Source: Streptomyces sp. DHE7-1 (GTDB lineage: Bacteria; Actinomycetota; Actinomycetes; Streptomycetales; Streptomycetaceae). From it: a stretch of DNA of 64,000 nucleotides. The stretch spans positions 868,001 through 932,000 of the forward strand of contig JACJDG010000003.1 of assembly GCA_016432725.1 (NCBI GenBank), given 5' to 3'. Below, in pieces: positions 47,462 through 56,269 of this stretch (position 1 is the stretch's first letter; every line of letters starts with the position of its first letter). Under the pieces are notes generated by a model that worked only from the letters and a program-made list of their open reading frames with translations, ran no database searches and had not been told where the DNA came from. A program made the translations under genes and the position numbers.

Positions 47462-47543
47462 CACCAATCTCCTCCAGGCGTCTCGATGTCTCGAGCATCC
47501 AGCGGTTCGGGCACCGCTCCCATGGGCTGTCCGGGCACGGCAC

Positions 47544-47559
47544 GGGGCCGTACGTCCCC
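47544..47559. promoter_or_regulatory. Island palindrome upstream of the PatA-like gene
   Basis: GGGGCCGTACGTCCCC, one mismatch, centred 90 bp upstream of ATG 47461. The 311-bp gap to ppk2 (47462-47772) holds no gene. Confidence 0.45.
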
Positions 47560-47772
47560 GGTCCCACGACCGGCAACGTACGGTGGCCGGGGACTGCGTC
47601 CCGGGCGAGACGGTGGCCGGGGTCCGGTGGCCGGCGAGCGTGGAACGGTGACGGACGGTCCCGGGGAGCGGCGAGCGGTGGCGGGCGGCCTCCGGCGGAA
47701 AGTACGGTGGCGTCCTGGTGTACGGCCCTGGCGTGCGCGACCGGGTGGGCCGGCGGGCGTGGTGGAGGCGGC

Positions 47773-48576
47773 ATGGCCGGTAAGAAGGCGGCGAAGCTGC
47801 CGCGCGAGGCGTACGAGCGGGAACTGCTGCGCCTGCAGACCGAGTTGGTGAAGCTGCAGGAGTGGGTGCGGGCCGAGGGCGCCCGGCTGGTCGTGGTCTT
47901 CGAGGGCCGGGACGCGGCGGGCAAGGGCGGCACCATCAAGCGGGTCGCCGAGCATCTCAATCCCCGGGTCGCCCGGATCGCGGCGCTGCCGAAGCCGACC
48001 GAGCGCGAGCGCTCGCAGTGGTACTTCCAGCGGTACGTGGAGCATCTGCCGGCCGCCGGGGAGATCGTGCTGTTCGACCGGTCCTGGTACAACCGGGCCG
48101 GGGTCGAGCACGTGATGGGCTTCTGCACGAAGGAGGAGCACCAGCTCTTCCTGCGCCAGTGCCCGATCTTCGAGCGGATGCTGGTGGAGGACGGCATCCT
48201 GCTGCGCAAGTACTGGTTCTCGGTGAGCGACACCGAGCAGCAGGAGCGCTTCCGGCGCCGGCTGGAGGATCCGCTGCGGCAGTGGAAGCTGTCCCCGATG
48301 GACCTGGAGTCGATCACGCGCTGGGAGGCCTACTCCCGGGCCAAGGACCAGATGCTGGTCCACACGGACATCGTCGAGGCGCCGTGGTTCGTCGTGGAGA
48401 GCGACGACAAGCGGCGGGCGCGGCTGAACATGATCGCCCACCTGCTGGACTCCGTCCCCTACCACGAGGTGCCGCCGCAGGTGCTGCGACTGCCGTCGAG
48501 GCCGCCGTCGACCGGCTACGAGCGTCCGCCGCGTGATCTGCAGACCTACGTGCCCGATCACAGCGCCGGACTCTGA
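47773..48576 (+). CDS. ppk2: Polyphosphate kinase 2
   Basis: Transfers phosphate between polyphosphate and nucleoside phosphates. The 267 residues are a single PPK2 domain: VVFEGRDAAGKGGTIKRVAE near 36 (Walker A), then LPKPTERERSQWYFQRYVEH, VLFDRSWYNRAGVEHVMGF near 98 (Walker B) and the lid region RRRLEDPLRQWKLSPMDLES. One-domain enzymes of this length usually phosphorylate GDP or ADP. ATG 47773 follows GGTGGAGG. Confidence 0.95.
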   Translation: MAGKKAAKLPREAYERELLRLQTELVKLQEWVRAEGARLVVVFEGRDAAGKGGTIKRVAEHLNPRVARIAALPKPTERERSQWYFQRYVEHLPAAGEIVLFDRSWYNRAGVEHVMGFCTKEEHQLFLRQCPIFERMLVEDGILLRKYWFSVSDTEQQERFRRRLEDPLRQWKLSPMDLESITRWEAYSRAKDQMLVHTDIVEAPWFVVESDDKRRARLNMIAHLLDSVPYHEVPPQVLRLPSRPPSTGYERPPRDLQTYVPDHSAGL

Positions 48577-48650
48577 GCGGCCGCGCACCCGCGGCACCGC
48601 CGCCGCGCCCTCCCCGGGGTGCGGCGGCGGCCGCCGGACGGAGCCGTGCG

Positions 48651-49550
48651 TCAGTCGTGCGCCACGACGGCGACGGGCGCGGCGGCGTGGTGCAGGACGG
48701 CGTGGGTGACGGTGCCGATGTGGGCGCCGACCGGGGAGCGGCGCACGCGCCGCCCGACCACGACCAGGGAGGCGTCGCGGGAGGCCTCGATCAGCAGCAG
48801 CGAGGGGCTGATCCAGCGGGACTCCGCGACGACCTCGACGCCGGGGTGCTTCCGCCGCCAGGGACTCAGGGCCTCCTCCAGGGCGGCGGCGTGGCTCTGG
48901 GCCACCGTCGTGGTGACCTCGGGGTCCATGGCCATGCCGTACGAGTAGTAGTACGACGGCGGGTTCCAGGCGTGCACGACCCGCAGCGGCACCGAGCCGC
49001 GCTCCGCGGCCTCGAACGCGAACTCGATCAGGGCCGCGTCCGGCGCCTTGACGTCCAGTCCCAGCACGACCGGGCCCGCCGGGTCGCCCACGCCCCCGTC
49101 CGCCGTGCCGTGCCCGCCGTCGGTCCCCTGGCCGGAGCGGACCAGGACCACGGGCCGCTCGCTGTGCGCCACGACGGACTGCCCGACCGAGCCGACCAGG
49201 AATCCGCCGAGTCCGCCGAGTCCACGCGAGCCGAGCACGAGCAGTTCGGCCTCCCCGGCCGCGGCGGTCAGGAGTGCGGACGGCAGCCCGGTGAGCTGCT
49301 CGGTGCTCACCTCGACGCCGGGGTGGGCCGACCGCAGGGCGTCGGCGGTCTCCCGGAGGATCCGCTCGGTCCAGTGCTGGTGGGTGTCGGCGCCCAGCAG
49401 CGGGGCCTCCGCCATGGGTTCCGGCACCGGCTGCCAGACCTGGACCAGCTTCACCGGCAGGCCGCGCAGTCGCGCCTCGCGGGCGGCCCACTCCGCCGCG
49501 GCCCGGCTCTCGGCCGAACCGTCGACGCCTACGGTGATGGTGCGGGACAT
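48651..49550 (-). CDS. Universal stress protein, tandem domains
   Basis: A 299-residue tandem UspA protein: SRTITVGVDGSAESRAAAEW, VLGSRGLGGLGGFLVGSVGQ in domain 1 and VVGRRVRRSPVGAHIGTVTH in domain 2, ending HDxx-like VAVVAHD. It is a close paralogue of the USP at 22526. ATG 49550 is preferred over GTG 49559 by spacing to GAGAGG. Confidence 0.93.
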   Translation of the reverse strand: MSRTITVGVDGSAESRAAAEWAAREARLRGLPVKLVQVWQPVPEPMAEAPLLGADTHQHWTERILRETADALRSAHPGVEVSTEQLTGLPSALLTAAAGEAELLVLGSRGLGGLGGFLVGSVGQSVVAHSERPVVLVRSGQGTDGGHGTADGGVGDPAGPVVLGLDVKAPDAALIEFAFEAAERGSVPLRVVHAWNPPSYYYSYGMAMDPEVTTTVAQSHAAALEEALSPWRRKHPGVEVVAESRWISPSLLLIEASRDASLVVVGRRVRRSPVGAHIGTVTHAVLHHAAAPVAVVAHD

Positions 49551-49755
49551 GATGTCCACCTCTCGTGGATCGGGGGACGCGCGGGGGCGTCGTCCTCAAA
49601 GGGGCGCGCGGCGCGGGGCCGCCGGTACCGCGAGGGCCCTCGTGCGGGAGCCGGGCCCGCGGCGGGCCCGTGGATCACGTGGTCGGCCCCTGCCGACGAC
49701 ACTCACTCTGGCCGGGTGCGTGGCACCTCGCCGGATGCCGAAGGTCTCGCTCCGT

Positions 49756-49770
49756 GGGCCGAACGTCCCT
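49756..49770. promoter_or_regulatory. Island palindrome upstream of USP
   Basis: GGGCCGAACGTCCCT, one mismatch, about 210 bp upstream of the USP start. The rest of the 407-bp gap 49551-49957 has no supported gene. Confidence 0.45.
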
Positions 49771-49957
49771 TTCCCCAGGGGGCGTCTGCCCGATCTTCGT
49801 GGATCGGGCCGCGGCGTCCGGTGCGATGCCTCGGCGTGCGGTCGAGTCGCCCTCGTACCGGGCGTACGTGGGCGGTTCGGCCGTGCGGCGAGGTGCCGTG
49901 CCGGGCGTCGCGGACCCGCGGAGGTCGGGGAGACGCCCCCTGGGGGACGTCGGGCGG

Positions 49958-50641
49958 TCAGCGCCCCTCCCGTTCCCGTCTGTCCTGGACCTGGGTGGCG
50001 ATGACGGCCGCCTGGATGCGGCGCTCCACGCCGAGTTTGGCGAGCAGCCGGGAGATGTGGTTCTTCACCGTCTTCTCGGCGAGGTAGAGCCGCTGCCCGA
50101 TCTGACGGTTCGTCAGCCCTTCGCCGATGAGGGTCAGGATCTCCCGTTCGCGGTCGGTCAGCCCGGGCAGCTCGTCGGGTTCCTCCTGCTGCCGCGGGCC
50201 TCCGCGCAGCCGTGCCATCAGCTTGGTGGTGGCGCTCGGGTCGAGCAGGGACTGGCCGCGGGCCACGGTGCGTACGGCGGACACCAGGTCCGAGCCGCGG
50301 ATCTGCTTGAGGACGTAGCCGGAGGCGCCCGCCATGATCGAGTCGAGCAGCGCCTCCTCGTCGTCGAACGAGGTCAGCATGAGGCAGGCCAGCTCGGGCA
50401 TGCGCGAGCGCAGTTCCCGGCACACGCTCACGCCGTCGCCGTCGGGCAGCCGGACGTCCAGCACCGCCACCTGCGGGCGCAGGGCGGGGACCCGTACCAG
50501 GGCCTGGTCCACGGTGCCCGCCTCACCGACGACCTCGATGTCCGGCTCGTCGTTCAACAGGTCGCGCACACCGCGCCGGACCACCTCGTGGTCGTCCAGC
50601 AGGAAGACCCGGATCGGGCTGCCCTGCTCGCCGTCCGCCAT
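49958..50641 (-). CDS. NarL/FixJ response regulator (DevR/OsdR-like)
   Basis: A 227-residue response regulator. The receiver has [20 protein letters not shown] (acidic pair) and phospho-acceptor Asp62 in [13 protein letters not shown]. The C-terminal LuxR-type HTH (about 155-215) has [20 protein letters not shown] and [20 protein letters not shown]. The layout and neighbours match DosR/DevR and OsdR. Start ATG 50641. A perfect palindrome lies about 97 bp upstream, suggesting autoregulation. Confidence 0.93.
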   Translation of the reverse strand: MADGEQGSPIRVFLLDDHEVVRRGVRDLLNDEPDIEVVGEAGTVDQALVRVPALRPQVAVLDVRLPDGDGVSVCRELRSRMPELACLMLTSFDDEEALLDSIMAGASGYVLKQIRGSDLVSAVRTVARGQSLLDPSATTKLMARLRGGPRQQEEPDELPGLTDREREILTLIGEGLTNRQIGQRLYLAEKTVKNHISRLLAKLGVERRIQAAVIATQVQDRREREGR

Positions 50642-50730
50642 TGACCGCTCCTCGTCCGCGCTCTTCGTGGCCGCCCGTGGGTGCCCGGCGGCTTCCCTAC
50701 GGATCCTTGCCCCGTCCGGGCCGGACAGCC

Positions 50731-50746
50731 AGGGCCGAACGGCCCT
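50731..50746. promoter_or_regulatory. Island palindrome upstream of the DevR-like gene
   Basis: AGGGCCGAACGGCCCT, identical to 15706-15721, centred 97 bp upstream of the response-regulator start. Confidence 0.6.
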
Positions 50747-50874
50747 GGTGTGCGCCGTGCCGTGCGATCCGCGGTCACGGGTCCGCGCCCGGCGGGTTCG
50801 CCGGCCCCTCACCGGGAACCCGCGACGGACGGCCGTGTGCGGAGGCAGGCCCGTCACGTCCCGGGTGCCGCGCG

Positions 50875-51315
50875 TCAGGCGGGGAGTCGCACGCCGTACA
50901 TCGTGCGGCCGCCCACCAGCTCCCGGCCGGTGACCAGCTCCGGCTCGATGCGCACGAAGATCTCCTCGGGCGAGGGCACCCAGGAGCGCGGGCCGATCCG
51001 GTCCAGGCGCTCCACCTCGGCCGGGTCCGTGACGACCCCGGCCCGCCCGGTGACGACGACGCTCCAGCCGGACTGCTTGTCCGCGTCGACCGCGTCCGCC
51101 TCGAAGGCCACGACGGAGCCGTCGACCGCGCGGACCATCTCCGAGGCGGCCGAGGCGCGCAGCAGCACCGCCCCGTCGTCGTCGAGGCGGAAGTTCACCG
51201 GCACGACGGCGGGCAGCGCCTGGCGGGTGTGCACGATCCGGCCGACGGGCGCCGTGGCCAGCAGGCGCATGCACTCGTGACGGCCGAGTTCGCGGAAACC
51301 ATCGTTCGGGTACAT
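50875..51315 (-). CDS. PPOX-fold flavin/F420-binding protein
   Basis: A 146-residue split-barrel paralogue of the protein at 39896: [40 protein letters not shown] and [20 protein letters not shown]. Start ATG 51315 (no strong ribosome site). Transcribed towards devR and divergent from the Rv1733c-like gene. Confidence 0.88.
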   Translation of the reverse strand: MYPNDGFRELGRHECMRLLATAPVGRIVHTRQALPAVVPVNFRLDDDGAVLLRASAASEMVRAVDGSVVAFEADAVDADKQSGWSVVVTGRAGVVTDPAEVERLDRIGPRSWVPSPEEIFVRIEPELVTGRELVGGRTMYGVRLPA

Positions 51316-51464
51316 CGGACAGCCCGTCTTTCGCACGGTGGACCGGATTCGCCTGGTGGTGGACCGGATCACGCTCCATGCTGGGCCGGATCCCCGCCGC
51401 GGTGCGAGGGACCACCGGTCCCTGCGGCCCCGGAGAACGGCCCGTGACCGCACGGCTCGGCGGG

Positions 51465-51480
51465 AGGGCCGGGCGGCCCA
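51465..51480. promoter_or_regulatory. Island palindrome between PPOX and Rv1733c-like genes
   Basis: AGGGCCGGGCGGCCCA, 6-bp arms GGGCCG/CGGCCC in a G-rich spacer; 157 bp upstream of the PPOX start and 122 bp upstream of the membrane protein. Confidence 0.4.
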
Positions 51481-51594
51481 GCGGAAGCGCCCGGGATTGC
51501 CCCGGTCGGCCCAGCGACCGCGCCTGGCCGGCCCATGCCGCGGCACCGCCCGGGCTGCGACCTTCGGAGTGTGACGAGCGGGAGGTGGGGACGG

Positions 51595-52194
51595 ATGCGC
51601 GAGGACAGCCGGATGAGCGGCGGACGGGGGCGGACGGGGGTCCTGCTGTGGCGGTGGCGGAGAAATCCGCTCCGGCGCCGTGACGACGTGCTCGAGGCGT
51701 GGTTCCTGCTCGCCGTGTGGGTGCTCGTCGTGGTGGGCGGCACGCTCGTCGGCCTGGTCACCGCCCGGGCCGCGGGCGAGTCCTTCGGCCGGCAGCGGGC
51801 CGAACGGACACCGGTCACGGCCGTGCTGCTCGACGACGCCCCGCGCACGGCGATCGCGGGCCCGGGCGACGACCGGACCTCGGCGCGGGTCCGCTGGACG
51901 GCCCCGGACGGCACCCGGCACAGCGGCGGCACGCTGGTGCCCGGCAGGCTACGGGCCGGTTCCGCCGTGGAGATCTGGCTCGACGCCTGGGGCAGGCCGA
52001 GCAACGCGCCGCCGACGTCCGGTGAGGCGACAGCCGAGTCGGCGCTGCTGGGCGTCTCGGCCGCGCTCGCCCTGACCGGCGCGGCGTTCGGCGTCCGGTG
52101 TGCCGGACGGTGGTGGCTCGACCGGCGGCGCATCGAGGAATGGGACCGGGAGTGGGCCCTGCTCGGCCCGCGGTGGGGGCACAAGACCGGCTGA
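51595..52194 (+). CDS. Rv1733c-like two-helix membrane protein
   Basis: A 199-residue protein: a basic N-terminus ([20 protein letters not shown]), a membrane helix ([20 protein letters not shown], ~40-60), a ~90-residue extracytoplasmic domain with [19 protein letters not shown], a second helix ([20 protein letters not shown]) and a tail [20 protein letters not shown]. This pattern is the actinobacterial family of Rv1733c, a DosR-regulon antigen. Function unknown. It marks the right end of the island. Confidence 0.85.
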   Translation: MREDSRMSGGRGRTGVLLWRWRRNPLRRRDDVLEAWFLLAVWVLVVVGGTLVGLVTARAAGESFGRQRAERTPVTAVLLDDAPRTAIAGPGDDRTSARVRWTAPDGTRHSGGTLVPGRLRAGSAVEIWLDAWGRPSNAPPTSGEATAESALLGVSAALALTGAAFGVRCAGRWWLDRRRIEEWDREWALLGPRWGHKTG

Positions 52195-52329
52195 CCGGCG
52201 GCGACACCCGCTCGGCCGCGCCCCCGCTCCACGGTCGCGCGGCCCGGCGGCATGACGGTCCGTGAGGACGGGATCTTTCGTACCCGGAATCCCTCCGTCA
52301 GCAAGTCCGCTGTAAGTAGGCTGATATGC

Positions 52330-53397
52330 ATGAAGGCACTTTTGTTGTCTGGTGGCTCAGGTACCCGATTGCGCCCCATAACCCACACCTCGGCGAAGCA
52401 GCTCGTACCCGTCGCGAACAAACCGGTGCTGTTCTACGGCCTGGAGGCGATCGCCGGGGCCGGCATCACCGAGGTCGGGATCATCGTGGGGGACACGGCC
52501 GAGGAGATCCGGGAGGCGGTCGGCGACGGTTCCGCGTTCGGGCTCGCCGTCACCTACATCCCGCAGGAGGCCCCGCTGGGCCTGGCCCATGCGGTGCTGA
52601 TCGCCCGTGAGTTCCTGGGCGACGACGACTTCGTGATGTACCTCGGCGACAACTTCGTCGTCGGCGGCATCACGGATCTCGTGGACGCCTTCCGCGCCGA
52701 GCGGCCCCAGGCCCAGATCCTGCTGACGCGGGTGCCGGACCCGACCGCGTTCGGCGTGGCCGAACTCGACGCCGCGGGGCGGGTGATCGGCCTGGAGGAG
52801 AAGCCGAGGCACCCCAAGAGCGAACTCGCCCTGGTGGGCGTGTACCTCTTCACCCCGGCGATCCATGAGGCCGTGCGCTCCATCGAGCCCTCCTGGCGCG
52901 GCGAGCTGGAGATCACGCACGCCATCCAGTGGCTGATCGACGCCGGACGCGACGTGCGCTCCACGACGATCTCCGGGTACTGGAAGGACACCGGGAACGT
53001 CACCGACATGCTCGAGGTGAACCGCTCGGTGCTGGAGACGCTGGAGCGCCGGATCGACGGCACCGTCGACGACGACAGCGAGATCATCGGGCGGGTGCGG
53101 ATCGAGCCCGGGGCGAAGGTGACCGGCAGCCGGATCGTGGGCCCGGTGGCCATCGGCGCCGACACCGTGATCACCGACTCCTACATCGGCCCCTTCACCT
53201 CGATCGCCGGCGACTGCCGCATCGAGGACAGCGAGATCGAGTACTCCATCGTCCTGCGCGCGTCCTCGGTGAGCGGCGTCCGGCGGGTGGAGGCCTCCCT
53301 CATCGGCCGCAACGTCGAGGTGACCCCCTCCCCGCGCAAGCCCGCCGCCCACCGGTTCGTACTCGGTGACCACAGCAAGGTGCAGATCTCGTCATGA
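52330..53397 (+). CDS. Glucose-1-phosphate thymidylyltransferase, long (StrD/RmlA-like) form
   Basis: Activates a sugar 1-phosphate to an NDP-sugar. The N-terminal nucleotidyltransferase (1-~240) starts KALLLSGGSGTRLRPITHTS, with VMYLGDNFVVGG and VTDMLEVNRSVLE. The C-terminal ~110 residues are a left-handed beta-helix (IIGRVRIEPGAKVTGSRIVG). The 355-residue size is the StrD-type class rather than the 290-residue RmlA. ATG 52330 lacks a ribosome site; TAGGCT at 52317-52322 may be a -10 for a leaderless or near-leaderless transcript. First gene of the polysaccharide cluster. Confidence 0.92.
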   Translation: MKALLLSGGSGTRLRPITHTSAKQLVPVANKPVLFYGLEAIAGAGITEVGIIVGDTAEEIREAVGDGSAFGLAVTYIPQEAPLGLAHAVLIAREFLGDDDFVMYLGDNFVVGGITDLVDAFRAERPQAQILLTRVPDPTAFGVAELDAAGRVIGLEEKPRHPKSELALVGVYLFTPAIHEAVRSIEPSWRGELEITHAIQWLIDAGRDVRSTTISGYWKDTGNVTDMLEVNRSVLETLERRIDGTVDDDSEIIGRVRIEPGAKVTGSRIVGPVAIGADTVITDSYIGPFTSIAGDCRIEDSEIEYSIVLRASSVSGVRRVEASLIGRNVEVTPSPRKPAAHRFVLGDHSKVQISS

Positions 53398-53458
53398 CGA
53401 CCGCCCGCCCGGTGACCGGCCCCGGCGGCCGCACCGACCACCAGAGGAGACCGACCCG

Positions 53459-54055
53459 TTGAACACCAGGATCCAGCCCACCGCCCAGGTCGACGAGTCG
53501 GCCACGATCGGCGACGGCACGACGGTCTGGGATCTGGCCCAGATCCGGGAGGACGCCCGGCTGGGCGGCGGGTGCATCGTGGGCCGGGGGCGTACGTCGG
53601 CCCCGGGGTGCGGATCGGCGACCATGTGAAGCTCCAGAACTACGCCCTGGTCTACGAACCCGCGGTGCTCGGCGACGGGGTGTTCGTCGGCCCGGCGGCC
53701 GTGCTCACCAACGACCACTTCCCCGTTCCGTGGACCCGGGGGCCGGCTGAAGCGCGGCGGCGACTGGGAGGCGGTGGCCGTCGTGGTCGGCGAGGGCGCG
53801 TCGCTCGGGGCCCGTTCGGTGTGCGTGGCGCCGGTGCGCGTCGGACGCTGGGCCCTGGTCGCGGCGGGCGCCGTGGTGACCCGGGACGTGCCGGACTTCG
53901 CGCTGGTGGCGGGCGTCCCGGCACGCCGCGTCGGCTGGGTCGGCCGGGCCGGCGTACGGCTGGTGGAGCGCGAGGGCGAGCCGGGCTGCTGGGAGTGCCC
54001 CGAGACCGGCGAGCGCTACGACGAGAAGGACGGCGAACTCGTCCCGCGCGTATGA
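53459..54055 (+). CDS. WbpD-like sugar N-acetyltransferase, two compensating indels
   Basis: Left-handed beta-helix acetyltransferase: MNTRIQPTAQVDESATIGDG, then YVGPGVRIGDHVKLQNYALV, VFVGPAAVLTNDHFP and SVCVAPVRVGRWALVAAGAV. It fits WbpD/WlbB-type enzymes that N-acetylate UDP-3-amino sugars. The frame breaks at the G run 53586-53590 (one base missing) and again at 53727-53732 (one G extra or two missing). Start TTG 53459 follows GAGGAG. Restored length ~198 residues. Confidence 0.82.
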
Positions 54056-54330
54056 CCAGTTGATCTCCAGAAGTAATGGTCCCGATTCTCCCAAAACACC
54101 GTTCGTCGAACATGTGCAGGCATAACATGTGTGCGAACTGTGCAGGTTCAGCACAGGGAGCACACGACCCGGGGGGTTTCAGAGTGGGGACATCTGTGCC
54201 TGAAGCGAGGAGCGGCAGCCGCTCCGGCGCCTGACCTCCGCATTGCCCTTACACCGCCCGGCCGTTCACGCCGCGGCGATCTCAAGTCTGCGCGAAAACA
54301 GGACCCACAGGGGGTTGGTGTGTCCGAACG
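54056..54330. promoter_or_regulatory. AT-richer intergenic region with nested repeats
   Basis: 275 bp of lower G+C than its surroundings. It holds CGAACATGTGCAGG (54107) repeated as CGAACTGTGCAGG (54134), AACATGTG at 54109 and 54124, and a perfect inverted repeat CTGTGC-N7-GCACAG at 54138-54156. It is likely a regulated promoter for the genes from 54331 on. Confidence 0.5.
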
Positions 54331-55502
54331 ATGACCATCACACGTCTGGCGGCGCTCGGCCGCGAGGAACCGGCGCTGCTCACGCTCGCCCGACGACTGC
54401 TCACGGTCGCCGAGTCCGGGCTTCCGTCGATGCTGCTTCCCGGCAAGGAGGCCTTCGCCTTCACCATGGCCGGGCACCGGTCACCCGACGGCTCGTGGAC
54501 GCTGGAGCGGCGCGGGACCAGCACCCGGTACGCGGCCATCACCGCGCTCGGCGTCCGGTTCCTGCCCGAGGAGCGCCAGCGCACGGTGCTCGGCGGTCGC
54601 AGCGCCCAGGAGTTCACGGGTCTGCTGATCGAGTCCCTGCCCGCGGTGACCAATCTCGGTGACGCGGCGCTCATCGCCTGGGCCGCCGCCGACACCGGGC
54701 ATCCCAAGCTGTCCGACGCCCTCGACCGGATGCGCGCCCTGGACGAGGAGGGCGGGCCGCAGTACACGGTCGAGGCGGCGTGGGTGCTCTCCGCCCTGGC
54801 GGCGGCGCACGGCACGGTCGACGTGGAGGACCGGCTCACCGCCGCCCGGGACCGCCTGCTGCGGGCCCGGATCGGGAAAAGCCCGCTCTTCCCGCACGCC
54901 ACCGGCCCGGGCTGGTGCCCTGGTACCGGGCCCACGTGAGCTGCTTCGCCGACCAGACGTACCCGCTCCAGGCCCTGGCCCGGGCGCACGCGTGCGGCGA
55001 CGGGGACGGCGATCCGGAGGCACTGGCCGCGGCCGAGGCCTGCGCCGCGCGCATCTGCGAGCTTCAGGGCGACGGCGGGCAGTGGTGGTGGCACTACGAC
55101 GCGCGCACCGGCGGCGTCGTGGAGGGCTACCCGGTCTACAGCGTCCACCAGCACGCGATGGCGCCGACCGCCCTGTTCGACCTCGCCGACGCCGGCGGCA
55201 CCGACTTCGCGGCGTCGGTCCGCAAGGGCCTTCGCTGGATGACGGACGTGCCCGAACTGGCCGGACGGCCGGGCGGGCAGGAGCCGTTGATCCTGGACGA
55301 GCTCGGCGTCACCTGGCGCAAGGTCTTCCGGGGCGATCCGAAGAAGGCCGTGCGCGCAGCCCGGGGCCTGGGCACCAGGGTCGTCCCGAACCTCCGGCTG
55401 ACGCCCCTGGACCGGGTGTACCGCCCCGTCTCCGTCGACCGCGAATGCCGCCCGTACGAGTTCGGCTGGATGCTCCACGCCTGGCAGGGAGGCCGCGTAT
55501 GA
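54331..55502 (+). CDS. Predicted alpha/alpha-toroid protein of polysaccharide cluster, one frameshift
   Basis: About 390 residues after restoring one G in the run 54909-54911. The sequence is a series of helix pairs (STRYAAITALGVRFLPEERQ, VTNLGDAALIAWAAADTGHP, TVEAAWVLSALAAAHG, TYPLQALARAHACGDGDGDP) with an aromatic QWWWHYDARTGGVVEGYPVY and VHQHAMAPTALFDLADAG. This suggests a toroid fold as in prenyltransferase-repeat or six-hairpin glycosidase families. I cannot name a function. Its stop overlaps the start of the WecG-like gene, so the role is probably in glycan assembly. Confidence 0.75.
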
Positions 55503-56269
55503 GCGGGCGTCAGTCCCTCTTCGGGGTCGAACTCGACCCGCTGACCATGGACGAGACCGTACGGCGCTGCCTGGCCGCGGTCCGGGAGGGCCGGCAGTTG
55601 GAGATCGGCGTGGTCAACGCCGCGAAGCTGGTGAACATGCGGCGGGACAAGCGGCTCGCCGAGGCCGTGTCCGGCTGTGATCTCGTCCTCGCCGACGGAC
55701 AGGCCGTGGTCTGGGCCGGCCGGCTCCTGCGCGCCCCGCTGCCGGAGCGGGTGGCCGGTATCGACCTGTTCCTGCGGCTGCTGGCCGAGGCGGAGTCTGC
55801 GGGCATGTCCGTGTACTTCCTCGGCGCCCGCCAGGAGGTGCTGGAGCGGATGCTGGCCGAGGTGGCCGGCCGCTTCCCCGGCCTGAAGGTGGCCGGCAGC
55901 CGGAACGGCTACTTCGACGACTCCGAGCAGGAGGCCGTCGCGGACGCCATAGCCCGCAGCGGCGCGCGGATGCTGTTCCTCGGCATGACGTCGCCCAAGA
56001 AGGAGATCTTCACCGCCGCGTACGGCGAGCGCACCGGCGCCCACGTGGTGCACGGCGTCGGCGGCTCCTTCGACATCCTGGCCGGCGTCACCCGACGGGC
56101 CCCCGTGATCTGGCAGCGGTGGGGCGTCGAGTGGCTCTACCGGGCGCTGCAGGAGCCGCGCCGGCTGGGCCGGCGCTATCTCACCACCAATGCTGCCTTC
56201 GTCCTCATGACGGCGCGCGAGTTCATCCGGCTCACCCCGTCGCCCGCCTCCGCGAACAGGAGTCACTGA
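55499..56269 (+). CDS. WecG/TagA/CpsF family glycosyltransferase
   Basis: GT26 enzyme that adds ManNAc or ManNAcA to a lipid-linked GlcNAc. The 256 residues show IGVVNAAKLVNMRRDKRLAE near 40, LVLADGQAVVWAGRL near 68, SVYFLGARQEVLERMLAEV near 103, MLFLGMTSPKKEIF near 160 and GVGGSFDILAGVTRRAPVIW near 185. ATG 55499 overlaps the upstream stop and its TGA overlaps the next ATG. Linkage with the ManNAc and ManNAcA synthesis genes supports a ManNAc(A) donor. Confidence 0.92.
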   Translation: MSGRQSLFGVELDPLTMDETVRRCLAAVREGRQLEIGVVNAAKLVNMRRDKRLAEAVSGCDLVLADGQAVVWAGRLLRAPLPERVAGIDLFLRLLAEAESAGMSVYFLGARQEVLERMLAEVAGRFPGLKVAGSRNGYFDDSEQEAVADAIARSGARMLFLGMTSPKKEIFTAAYGERTGAHVVHGVGGSFDILAGVTRRAPVIWQRWGVEWLYRALQEPRRLGRRYLTTNAAFVLMTAREFIRLTPSPASANRSH

